In this document: in pieces, positions 12,176 through 23,650 of the stretch
Numbering within the stretch: the stretch's first letter is position 1
How the letters are laid out: every line of letters starts with the position of its first letter
From: Megachile rotundata
Lineage: Eukaryota; Arthropoda; Insecta; Hymenoptera; Megachilidae
NCBI RefSeq assembly: GCF_050947335.1
Contig: NC_134989.1
Coordinates: 11,277,501-11,341,500 of the forward strand
Direction: 5' to 3'
DNA: 64,000 nucleotides
Notes under the pieces: model-generated
What the model saw: the letters and a program-made list of their open reading frames with translations, nothing else
The model's database searches: none
Told to the model about the DNA's origin: nothing
Translations under genes and position numbers: made by a program

Positions 12176-13387
12176 TGGACATTTAAAAAATGTTTACATT
12201 TGGTAATTTTTATTTGGTTCACCTATTTTCAAATCGATACACCTAAAAATTCCCCATCTCTCATTATTCAAATTTCCTCCAAATTTTTCCCAGTTCAACT
12301 ACTTCAAATTTCCAAACCCTTCGTTCCACCCAAAAATTCCATCTGCCCATTCCCATTTTGCCAAAACTACTTTTTTACTGATACTCAAAACTCGAAAAAC
12401 AAGTACTCAAAAAGTCGTAACCTGCTCAATATCTCGAATAGGTAGAATATTAACATCCCCGGTTAGAAGCATCGAAACATCGATGTCGGTCAGGTTACGA
12501 GGTCCGAGAGATCGATAGCGTCTGGGCGCCAACGAGTCATCGTTTTCGCCTTTTTGCCGCTTTATTATCATTAGGGCGTTAGCGAGCGTGACTACAAATT
12601 GCACGGGCGAGCTCGTTAATCAGCTCGACGTGAGAATAATTAATACGAATGGCTGGCTTTAAGCGGTCGACGGTGTGGCTTTTAAAACGAGGACAGAGTT
12701 ACTAGTACGATGCTGATTCGCTTCTTTTTTTTCCTCTCTTTCGCCTTCTTTATTTTCATTTTTACACCGGTTTATCGTGAATCGGTGACGAACTCGATTG
12801 TTTATGCCGGTTTTCCGGTTACGTGGTTTCCGCTGCGAATTAACGAACGGTGAATTTCGTTCTCGATACGCGATTCACCCGCTCTGATTTTTTGCCACGG
12901 GGATCCAATTAAAATGCAACGCGCGACATTACGCTGGGCGTGCCTGGTAAAGTGTGAAATTTCATGGAATTTCGTACACCCCGTTTTTGTTCGAAATTTC
13001 GGTGAACAATTTTATTTAGCAGTTTTGTTATTCATGGGATCAATCTTTACACTCGAGAGAAGGCATTTCATTTAATACAGTAATTAGATATAATTAATAA
13101 TACAATTATTAATACAATAATTGATGCAATAGTTAGAAGTAAGTAGTTTAACTAATTCTATAGTATTAGTTATATGATATTACTCGTATACATACATTTG
13201 ATGTACATATAAACATACTAAGACTTGGTAACAATGCTTCTCTGAAAATTAGAGTGGCTGACAAAAATTATATTTTGACACCCCACAAGAAATAGATTTG
13301 CTTCGAGTATACAGTGTAAAATCCTCTCAAAGTTTAAGTTCATATTAATTTTTTATCGTATCACATTGGAACTGCAATGTCACGTCT
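12176..13387. other. Unique intronic segment
   Basis: AT-rich with a GC-richer island at about 12460-12960. No gene recognised. Confidence 0.45.
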
Positions 13388-13471
13388 AAGTTCGAAGTGT
13401 ACAAATCGCTTATACCCATCACTCCAAATAATCGTAGTAATGGGTATAAACAATTTGTACACTTCGAACTT
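13388..13471. other. Near-perfect hairpin: 32-bp arms, 20-nt loop
   Basis: Arm 1 (13388-13419) begins AAGTTCGAAGTGTACAAAT and ends TATACCCAT. Arm 2 (13440-13471) is its reverse complement with two mismatches. The loop is 13420-13439. The size fits a pre-miRNA-like stem or a small palindromic insertion; nothing in the sequence decides between them. Confidence 0.85.
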
Positions 13472-15299
13472 TCATAATCGTGTAACTCAAAGTAATCGTA
13501 CAAATTTTTATTCCATCAAAAAATTGCAAAATTTGCATAAATTGCAAAACAAGTTTTATACTCGACACATCGGAAGATTCTCAATTATGCAAAACAAGTG
13601 ATTCGACGAAGTTGCGGTACAGCGGGGTAATTTGTACCGTCTGAAGAGAAACAATTGTATCAAGCAATCCCTTGTTATATCTCTAATTCGAGTCCCATGT
13701 AGTCTCGTCGGATTAAACCTCGTTCGCGCCGAGAATGAGTAAAGACGCTTTAATTAATTTGCTTTCGACGAAGAAATTTCACCGAATTCCGTCTCTCAGC
13801 AAGCATTTCCATTTCATCGGCTCATCCGAGGTTAGCTCGGGTTTGAGCTTATTTATTCCTCGGTTGTTTCGGTATTGATGGAAAACATTTCAACAAATAG
13901 ATGATAGATATTTGTATTATTTTAACAAACATTTTTATATCATTTTAACAAATACTTGTACGTATATTTATATGATTTGAACAAATATTAATATTTATAT
14001 TGTTCTAACATGTATTCACATTATTTCAACAGATATATTATTCCAGCAGATTGTATATCATTTTGTGAATAGAAGAATGGCTACATTTTTGACGTCCAAA
14101 TATTCCAAGCGTCCAAATTTCACGTAGATTGGTATTCAATGCGTTCGAACATTCTGCGAATTCCGTATTAAACTTCTGTTACATTTTGATGCATATGATA
14201 CATAAAATATGCCGTGAAATTTGTGTTTTGTACATAAATGAATAACAGATCCCCTGAACATGTACGGAAATTGTTGGATACATATGCAATATTATGTGTT
14301 AAAATAAAAATATCATAGATGTATATATTAAAATTAAAATATAAAATATAATTTTTTAAAAATAAATTTTAGTAACAGCAAATATTAGATGTCTCTCAAA
14401 TTTGCAGTCTTATATATTTAAAAAAATATGTTGAAGCAATAAAATATATTAAATATTTTTCTTTAGATAAACTTGTATGCTAGAAACCTTGCATACATAT
14501 AAAATATTAAATTAATATGGAACATTGAATTTCTTTCTAACCTACAATGTCTGTTAAATATACCATGTGCCAAAATATACATTTGGTACATATTAGACTA
14601 ATAATTATTGACAAATAAAAAATAAATACAAATTTGATAAATAAAAACTACTTGTCCTTTTTCATAGTCATCAAAGTTTAAATACTGTTGAGTAACTATA
14701 TATGGAAACGTATTTATTAATACCAACCCAACTATTCTCGCCGATGACGCGTAAGCTCGTCAAACGACTCGCATCTCGATTGACTGGAGAATTGAAAATC
14801 GTGCTCGATCGACTTTCGAAAGGTGCAATAAGAAATCGACAGAATGAAAGTACAGAGCATTCGAGAGTGGAAGCAGCAGTCTCTCGTTCGCTATATGGGT
14901 CGTTTGTTAAACGAAGTGGCTCGCTGCAAGGCTGCTCGTCTCGGCTGTGAAACGGTGCATAAAAATGCACTTACTTAGCCGCATAAATCGATCCGCTCCC
15001 GGTATGTTTACACCGTTACATAGCGGTATATAAACCCGCCCTCTGTGACGATAGGTAAGTAGTGTCCCTGGAAGGAAAATACGACGGTGTATATATACTC
15101 CGGCGGGCGTGAAAGATTTTCCCGCCGACGATGCATCGCCTCGTATTTTAAATAATCGCTATATCGTGTACTAAATATGCCACTTCACCAAATGTTCAAT
15201 TTCTCTTCGCTATTCTTCTATTTTTCTGCAGTTCTCTTTCACAGATATTTTGTACACATGTGTACACACACGTGTACACACATAGGATTCATATATGCA
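13472..15299. other. Unique AT-rich intronic segment
   Basis: AT-rich 13870-14700; GC-richer 14730-15140. Frames open on both strands at 14671-14970 overlap each other and match nothing I know. Confidence 0.45.
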
Positions 15300-15800
15300 T
15301 CCATACAATTTGTTTCATTTAATTAAAAGCTTGAATTGTATGTGGATTTTTGAACTATTAAACACTGCAAATTTTTCTGTTCAAACATATATGTCCACAT
15401 TCATGAGTATATCAGGAATATTCATATGTGACATGTGAAAATATGAAGGAATGTGAAGTATTTGTACAATTTGTTTAGCTTACAATTAACTGAAAGTCTG
15501 AGTTACATGTGGAACTTGAAACTATTAAAAGAAACTATAAAATTTTCTATTCAAACATATATGTCCACATTCATGAGTATATCAGGAATATTCATATGTG
15601 ACATGTGAAGATATGAAGGAATGTGAAGTATTTGTACAACTTGTTTAGCTTACAATTAATTGAAAGTCTGAGTTACATGTGAAGCTTGAAACTATTAAAG
15701 GAGACTATAAAATTTTCTATTCAAACATAAATGGCCACATTCATGAATATATAATACATTCATATTCATATGTTGCGTATAAAGATATGAATGAATGTGA
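15300..15800. repeat. ~170-bp tandem repeat, about 3 copies
   Basis: The word TCAAACATATATGTCCACAT occurs at about 15381 and 15551 and, diverged, at 15721: an exact 170-bp period. Each copy carries CATATGTGACATGTGAA and a TTGTTTAGCTTACAATTAA-type word. Confidence 0.9.
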
Positions 15801-16419
15801 AGTATACATATATATCATATGAATGAATATGAAGAATAAACATGATACAAATCCATATGGAGAATACATAAACGTACTACAAATGAATTCAAACTACACA
15901 TAATATGAACGAATGTGAACAGATTTATAATAAAAAACGAATATGAAATCCATATACACTATACGAATGTGAATTATATACAAATATAAACACATATACA
16001 TGTATAAACAAATAAATATAAACGTCTATATTATTTACAAGAACAAAAACATTTTAAAGACTTCAGTAATAAAGATCGTTTAACAACCATGTACAGCAAT
16101 CGTGAAAGATTGTAGAAGAAGTAAAATCGTTACGAAGTTTCTTTTGTTCAAATAGCAATCAAGATCAGAATGTTGAGAGTAGGTTGTTCAAAGGGTCAAA
16201 GTTTAATTTGCCAACCCCTAACGAATCAGGGTTCATCATGGGCTCCGGAAGCCACTCTGGTCCACGTTGGCCACAAATTACACTCATCGAACTCGTACAC
16301 GGCTAAAGGGTCAACGTGTCAGGAATAAGAACCCTTCTTGTTCTTCTCGTTTTCCTTTCTTTTTCTTTCTCGTTCGTTGAATCGGGTAACCGCAACACGT
16401 AACGTCGCCAGAGAATTCT
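15801..16419. other. AT-rich intronic segment
   Basis: Rich in CATATGAA/GAATATGAA words to 16020, then unique sequence. No gene recognised. Confidence 0.4.
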
Positions 16420-17140
16420 TTCAACGGTGCGGTTTCCGCGTTGAGTGCGCAGCCATTGCGCGCGAAATTCAAATACTCGGAGTTCGGTTCTTGAACTTCT
16501 ATATTACGGTTTTCGCGTCGAGTGCTTTAGGGCGGGAAATTCAAATATTCGGAGGTGTTAACACTGTCATTTTTGCGTAAAGTAAGTCCTTGCAAAAGAA
16601 ATTCATATGTTAAATATTTCAATGAGGTGCTTTTTGCGTCGACACAATTTTTAAGCGCGAAATTCAAATACTCATTCTAGCAATGCGTTTTGCGCGTCGA
16701 GTGCGGGAAATTTAAATATTTGGAAGCGTAAGTATTGCAATTTTTGCATAAAGTAAGTTTACGCGTAGGACACTCAAGTATTAAATGACTCAATTAGTTT
16801 TTGCGTCGAGTGAGTTGTCACGCGCGAAATTCGAATATTCGAAGACGTAAACGCTGCGGTTTCCGCAAGGAGTGAGATTTCACGGGAGAAATTCAAATGT
16901 TCGGAGTTCCAACGATGCGGTTACTACATGGAGTGAGTTTTCACGGGAGAAATTCAAATATTCGGAGTTCCAGTAGTGCGGTTTTCGTAGCGAGTGAATT
17001 TTCGCGCGGGAAATTCAAATATTAAGAGATACAACGTTGTGGTTTCCCCATCGAGTAAGAGATCCAATGTTACGGTTTTAGTATCGAGTAAATTTTCACG
17101 CGGGAAATTTAAATATTTGAATTACCAACAGAGTGGTGAA
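16420..17140. repeat. Degenerate ~60-65-bp tandem repeat (CGCGGGAAATTCAAATATT core)
   Basis: Each unit has CGCG(G/C)GAAATTCAAATATT, then a CAAC(G)xTGCGGTTTT word, then GCGTCGAGTGA. About ten units, CpG-containing. It merges into the TTAGG-bearing subfamily at 17140. Confidence 0.8.
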
Positions 17141-18290
17141 GGTTAGGTTAGGTTTGGTTAGTTTAAGTCAACGTGGGACGTTCAAGTATTAAGTGTTTTA
17201 ATAACGTGGTTCTTGTTTCGAATGAATCAGTGTGGTTTAAATTAGGGCAGGCTAAGTTAGGTTAGGTTAGATTAGGTTTACATGGGACATTGAAGTATTA
17301 AGTGCTTCAATGATGTGGTTCTTGTTTCGAATGAATCAGTGTGGTTTAAGTTAGAGTAGGTTAGGTTAGGTTTACATGGGACATTCAAGGATTAAATGTT
17401 TCAATAAGATGGTTCTTTTCTTGAGTTAATTAGTATGGTTTAGGTTAGGTTAGGTTAGGTTATATTCACATGGGACATTCAAGTATTAAGAGTTTCAATA
17501 ACGTGGTTCTTGTTTCGAATGAATCAGTGTGATTCAAGTTAGTGTATATTAGCTTAGGTTTACATGGTACATTCAAGGATTAAGTGTTTCAATAAGATGG
17601 TTCTTTTTTCGGGTTAATTAGTATAGTCTAGGTTATGTTACATTAGGTTAGATTCCCATGAAACATTCAAGTATTAAGAGTTTCAATAACGTGGTTCTTG
17701 TTTCGAATGAATCAGTGTGGTTTAAGTTAGAGTAGGTTAGGTTAGGTTCCCATGAAACATTCAAGTATTAAGTGTTTCAATAAGGTGGTTCTTGTTTCGA
17801 GTTAATCAGTGTGGTTTAGGTTAGGTTACATTAGGTTGGGTTCCCATGAAACATTCAAGTATTAAGTGTTTCAATAACGTGGTTCTTGTTTCGAATGAAT
17901 CAGTGTGGTTTAAGTTAGGGTAGGTTAGGTTAGGTTCCCATGAAACATTCAAGTATTAAGTGTTTCAATAAGGTGGTTCTTGTTTCGAGTTAATCAGTGT
18001 GGTTTAGGTTAGGTTACCTTAGGTTAGGTTCCCATGAAACATTCAAGTATTAAGTGCTTCAATGGGGTGATTTTTGCTGGGAATTAGTCAGAATGGTTCA
18101 GGTTAGGTGAAGTTAGGTTAGTTTCGCACATGACATCTAAATATTAAGTGTATCAATAGAGTCGTTCTTGTAACGACTGAATTTTCGCGCTGGATTTTCA
18201 AATATTAAAACTTGTAACTGTACGGCTTCCTCATCAAGTGAATCCCTCCTCGCGGGAAATTCAAATACTGAAACTTCCAACGAGCATAAA
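17140..18290. repeat. ~90-110-bp tandem repeat with embedded interstitial (TTAGG)n
   Basis: Same backbone as the preceding array (ACATTCAAGTATTAAGTGTT, TGGTTCTTGTTTCGA, ATCAGTGTGGTTTA), but each unit also carries 2-4 copies of TTAGG, e.g. four in a row near 17440. The last units (18120-18290) return to the TTAGG-free type. Confidence 0.88.
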
Positions 18291-19589
18291 TCACTTTATT
18301 ATTTCCTCGTATAAAAGAGTATGTTAAATTATTCTAAACGAATCTTCTTTAATTCTCCCAAATGAAATATTAAACGAGAATTAAGAATAGAATAAAGGGA
18401 TTGGTTAAAAAGCGGATTAAATCTCCGGTCGTAATTCGTTTCTCTCGCTGAAAATGTAAGAGATAAAACGAGGCTGTAGATGATGTCGCGATAACGGCCA
18501 CAAAAGCCCAGTAATCAGTTTAAAATATACACTACGGAAATACATTCAAGGCTCCGGTATGATACAAGGCGCAGAGATAAACAAGATTAATTGGATCAAG
18601 GTCGATCAAGCTTAATTCGACTTTTACTTAACTGGATCCGAGGTCTACTCGGCCGGTTCGTATTCGATTCGAGGCACGTTCCAGTTTACTCGAATGTCTA
18701 AATTCGTCGGGAACCGTGGTGTCTCTTTTGATCGGATCCGTTGAGATTTCATTAAAATTTCAATCCTACGTCGTTAACATTCTGCCCGGCGAACCGGTCT
18801 CGATTGCGTTGCTCGCTAAATTCGCTCGGAAATGTCGCGTTCCGCGGGCGATTACGCAACGCGCGAAAGTTGGCCCGCGAGAACGGGCCAGCCGAATCTG
18901 ACTGCGGAAAGCCGGATTTATTATGTTCGCGTTTGTTCCATTAACGTCGAATTTCGAAAAGCAATTAGCAAACGGTACCGCGCGACGGAATGTTAATTAC
19001 CGGCCAATCGGCTTACAAAAGTTCGACGCACGCGTCTGGCTAAAAGCCGCTGTTTAGAGATCCGATAATCCCGGTATAATAATAATATTAAACAGCCGGT
19101 GAATCGATGATTAAAACAATCTTCCGATCGTTATCGGAATCTCGGGTGTAATGTATCGATGATATTTTCGGATTGTTTGTGACAAATGTACGGTGTCGAC
19201 GCTTATGATGTTCTCGATAAATAGTCGGGATCTCCATTTTCGGTCTGTGTATTTCTGGATTTCGTTGTTATACCTACATCGATGTCACTAGGTATTTAGA
19301 TCATTAGATATTGAATTACTGAACGTAGTCATGAATTTCTTATATACTTGAGCAGTAATATCATTAGATTCTGGTGTATGTAGATCACTGCATGACTACT
19401 AGTTGACAATACGATTTAATCTAAATATAAATAGATGCAAATATCCCGAGATTTCAATGATTCTAGATCTTAATATCCCTAGATTATAATATTCCTATAT
19501 TTATATTGTTCTAGATAGCTACATACCTATATACAAATATCCCTAGATTTCAATATTATTAGATTTCAATTACCCTAGATTTCTATATT
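18291..19589. other. Unique segment with GC-richer island
   Basis: Bases 18580-19160 are GC-rich, CpG-containing and non-repetitive. From 19430 on, CCTAGATT words begin. No gene recognised. Confidence 0.4.
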
Positions 19590-19905
19590 CCAACATCCAA
19601 ATATCCCTAGATTCAAATAGTAAATTTTAACTATCCTAGATTTCCATATTTCTTCATCCAAATATCCCTAGATTCCAATAGTAAATTTTAATTGTCCTAG
19701 ATTCACATATCTCTTCATCCAAATATCCCTAGATTCCAATAGTAAATTTTAATTATCCTAGATTCACATATCCCTTCATCCAAATATCCCTAGATTCCAA
19801 TAGTAAATTTTAATTGTCCTAGATTCACATATCTCTTCATCCAAATATCCCTAGATTCCAATAGTAAATTTTAATTGTCCTAGATTCACATATCTCTACA
19901 TCACA
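19590..19905. repeat. 61-bp tandem repeat, about 5 copies
   Basis: Exact 61-bp register. Each unit carries ATCCCTAGATTCCAATAG, TAAATTTTAATTGTCCTAGA and TTCACATATCTCTTCATCC. Confidence 0.93.
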
Positions 19906-20059
19906 ATATTCCTAGATTCCAACATTCTTAAATTTCCAATATCCCTAGATTCACACATTCTTAGATTCCAATATTCCTAAATTCGAGTGTCAGTAGAACT
20001 CAATATCCCTAGATTTCCATATTTCCAGATCCCTTATATACCAGTATCAATGGATTCAA

Positions 20060-20580
20060 ATATCTCTAGATCCCCATTACCCTAAATCCCCATAACCATA
20101 GATCCCTATAACCCTAGATTCTTATAACTTTAAATCGGTTAGATCTCTATAACCCACGATCCCTCTATAACCGTAGATCTCTATAACCCTAGATCCCTAT
20201 AACCTCAGATCCCTATAACCCTAGATCTCTATAACCCTAGATCCCTATAACCCTAGATCTCTATAACTCTCGATCTCTCTATAACCCTAGATCTCTATAA
20301 CCCTAGATCCCTATAACCTCAGATCCCTATAACCTCAGATCCCTATAACCTCAGATCCCTCTATAACCCTAGATCTCTATAACCCTAGATCCCTATAACC
20401 TCAGATCCCTATAACCCTAGACCTCAGTAACCCTAGATCCCTATAACCCTAGACTCCAATAACTTTAGATCCCTATAACCCTAGACCCCTATAACCCTTG
20501 ATCCCCATAACCCAAGATCCCTATAACCCTAGATCCCAATAACCCTTGATCCCTATAACCGTAGATCCCTACAACCCAAA
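20060..20580. repeat. 16-bp minisatellite ATAACCCTAGATCCCT
   Basis: About 30 units with variants (ATAACCTCAGATCCCT, ATAACCCTAGATCTCT). The complementary strand, which is the gene's sense strand, reads AGGGATCTAGGGTTAT, with regularly spaced GGG runs. Confidence 0.93.
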
Positions 20581-21579
20581 ATCTCTACTTCTCCCACCCC
20601 AAATTTGCAGAACATCCCACCTTTTGTCTCCACATGACTCCCCTCTCGACCCAATAAAAATCCCTAGTATACCACGACGCTTAACCCCATTTCCCCCGAA
20701 GTTCTCCGTGCACTCGCAATCAGGCCGTCGGAACGAACCCCGGCAAAGTTGATCCTACGTGCAGCGTGTATCAAGCTCGAGAGCATTTTCGTCAATGAAT
20801 GCCGTACGAGGGGCCATAAGGAAGAGCGAGTTACGGCCCGCCATCTCTCCCGACTTTTATTCCCGTTCCCCGTGGGAGAGACGCGCATTTCCCGTGAACA
20901 AATGTTGCTTGTCGCCGAGAATGCATCCTCGGTGCTCGCGTTATTACGTACGGCATAGTATCCCGGCGAGAATAGAAGCACAGCCTCGGAAAAGCACCGC
21001 TGTACGAGAGGCGAACTCGGTCGCGTTTAATCCGAAAAAGCAATCCGCGTTGCCTTTTATGGGCAATTTTAACGAGCACCATAAATCTGGATGATACGCC
21101 GCGTCCTTCGAGCTCTCGTAAATTACCTCCAATATTTTCCTATCGCACGATAACCGGACGAGAATATTCCGGAACTTTGTTTTTCCGATGCGTTCACCTT
21201 TCTTCGATGCACTTTGTTTCGGCTATTGATTGTTGCTGTTTTGCTGAGGGTAATGAACGCTATTTTTCCCAGAGTATCGCTTTCCGAAGATACGAATCAA
21301 CGCGATAAATCAATGGCTTTACGGTTCGATTTAGGGGAACGATTGCTATGCTACATGGGGATTACTCTTTGTTTAGTGCCGATTGTTTTACTGCCAGAGA
21401 GGTGCATCGTTTCTGGACGTTTGTTTGCGATGTTTAGAATGGTATAGTTATCTAGGGAGATACATAATAAAATTTCTCTAAATTGCTTTAAAATGAAGTT
21501 TCATTTCTTAGATATTTTCATTGTAAACTTTATACGAACATAGTAATTCGACTACGTATTAAATATTATTTATAATACG
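20581..21579. other. Unique segment with GC-richer island
   Basis: Bases 20690-21180 are GC-rich with frames open in several phases on both strands. None resembles a known protein and they overlap one another, so no gene is called. Confidence 0.4.
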
Positions 21580-21652
21580 TATTGGTTATGGTGGTAGAGT
21601 ATCTGCCTCCAAATCTCAGGTCAAACGTTCGAGTCTCAATAAAAGTATTTGA
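21580..21652 (+). pseudogene. tRNA-like / SINE-like fragment with Pol III box motifs
   Basis: GGTGGTAGAGTATCTGCC resembles a D-arm/A box. CGTTCGAGTCT matches the B-box consensus GGTTCGANTCC at all but the end bases, and the A-B spacing is tRNA-like. The acceptor and anticodon stems do not pair well, so it is at best a decayed tRNA or tRNA-derived SINE head. Confidence 0.35.
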
Positions 21653-22674
21653 CATTTTTCATTTTCTTTTTTATCAATTTTTACTGTTAAAATGAATTTT
21701 CTATAAATGTATTATATATAAAAATATTGTGTAGCACATAAATATTAAAGTACAGATTTTAAGCATAATTCTAAAATATAAATCTTAAGTATAATTCTAA
21801 AATACGAGTCTAAAGTACAATAACTAAAATACAAAACACCTTTAAGTAAAATTATTAAAAATAAAATGAGACATCCAGTAAACACAAACCTAAAGTATAA
21901 CCTTAAAATCTAAATCATAAAATATCCACAAAAATAATTATCAATAAACTTCAGCTCACTCATCGAAAATTATAAAAGCGAACTAAGTAACAGAGCCGAA
22001 AATTTCCCCAATTATTAAATAATCAACACGACCTCTTACGCAAGAAGATTATTCCGCCCCTATAATACATAATAATCAATCTCGTTATACAAATCTGTCT
22101 TCCTCCCCTGAAAAGAAAAGGGTCGTAACCCTCGAGGAAAAATCAAAGGAGAAGTAAAACACCGAGAGATAGGAATCGACAGCAGGCAAATCGAGGGTAT
22201 TCTTCGTCGGAGATCCATGACCCCACGTCGCCTTTTTTTTCACCCTCGTGCTTTAATTTCCTTCACGCTTCCGGCAGCCTGGTTTCCGTCGTTGACCCTT
22301 TGGTCCGGTTCGCAATGGCTCCGCGGAAGTAGGTTCTCGTTGACCTCGCGTCGACGCAACACCACCGACCCTTACGAGAAAACTTGTTTTATCAAGGATC
22401 TCCCGCTCCGCTGATCGACGATATAACCATTATCGATATCGAGACCTCTGTGCTTGCCCCTTGTCTTCGAATCAAGATCTAACCCGGAATTAGCCTGGTT
22501 GCGTCGTGTAGCGATACCTCCTGCAAACTTGGCTAACGTTGGGAGGAAATATAGGTCGAATCGAGAGATTACGCTTTTTAGTTCATTTGGAGTTCGATGT
22601 TTTCTGGTATTTTGCGATGTAAGTTGTTTAATGTAGTTTTGATAGAAACTGAGGGGTAGAGGACACAAGGTGGG
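21653..22674. other. Unique intronic segment
   Basis: AT-rich to 22080 with TAAAGTATAA words, GC-richer 22090-22560. No gene recognised. Confidence 0.4.
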
Positions 22675-23650
22675 GAGGTTAGGTTAGGTATAATCCTAAT
22701 ATAAATTTAGGAGTAATTAGGGAACACGAGGTGAGTTAGGTTAGGTGTAAACTAAGGAGTAGTTAGAGGACACAAGATGGGATCGTTAGGTTAGGTAGAC
22801 ACTGAGGAGCAATTAGAGAACACAAGGTGGGTTACGTTAGGTTAGGTATAAACTGAAGAGGAATTAGAGAACACAAGATAGGTTACGTTAGATTAGGTAT
22901 GAAGCTAATCTAAATTTAGAAGTAATTAGGAGACACGAGATGGGTTAGGTTAGGTGTAAACTAAGAAGTAGTTAGAGGACACAAGATGGGATCGTTAGGT
23001 TAGGTAGACACTGAGGAGCAATTAGAGAACACAAGGTGGGTTACGTTAGGTTAGGTATAAACTGAAGAGGAATTAGAGAACACAAGATAGGTTACGTTAG
23101 ATTAGGTATGAAACTAATCTAAATTTAGAAGTAATTACGAGACACAAGGTGGGTTAGGTTAGGTATAAAATAAGGAGTAGTTAGAGGACACAAGGTGGGT
23201 TAGGTTACGTTAGGTGCACACTGAGGAGTAATCAGAATACACAAGGTGGGTTACGTTAGGTTAGGTACAAACTGAGGAGGTATTAGAGGACACAAGATAG
23301 GTTAGATTAGATTAGGCATGAAGCTAACCTAAATTTTGGAGTAATTAGAGGAGACAAGGTGGGTTAGGTCAGATTAGGTATAAAGCTAACTTAAATTTAC
23401 GAGTAATTAGGGGATACGAGGTGGGTTAGGTTAGGTTAGGTAGACACTAACGAGTAATTAGAGAACACAAGGTGGGTTACGTCAGGTTAAGTATAAACTG
23501 AGGAGGAATTAGAGGACCCAAAATTAGTTAGGTTAGATTAGGTGTAAACTGAAGATTAAGCAGAGGAAACAAGATGGTGTAGGTTAGGTTAGATATAAAC
23601 GGTGGATGAATTAGAGGGTTCAAGGTAGATTAGGTTAGGGTAGATATAAC
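22675..23650. repeat. ~55-60-bp tandem repeat with embedded TTAGG motifs
   Basis: Units contain GGTTAGGTTAGGTATAAACT, GAGGAGTAATTAGAG and AACACAAGGTGGG. A larger block (about 22740-22910) recurs at about 22965-23125, so there is higher-order duplication. The backbone is unrelated to the 17-18 kb array although both hold TTAGG. Confidence 0.9.

Noticed and set aside
16420..23650. True telomere or chromosome end
   Set aside because: TTAGG copies are short (2-4 in a row), embedded in satellite units and flanked by unique DNA and a gene on both sides; interstitial, not terminal.
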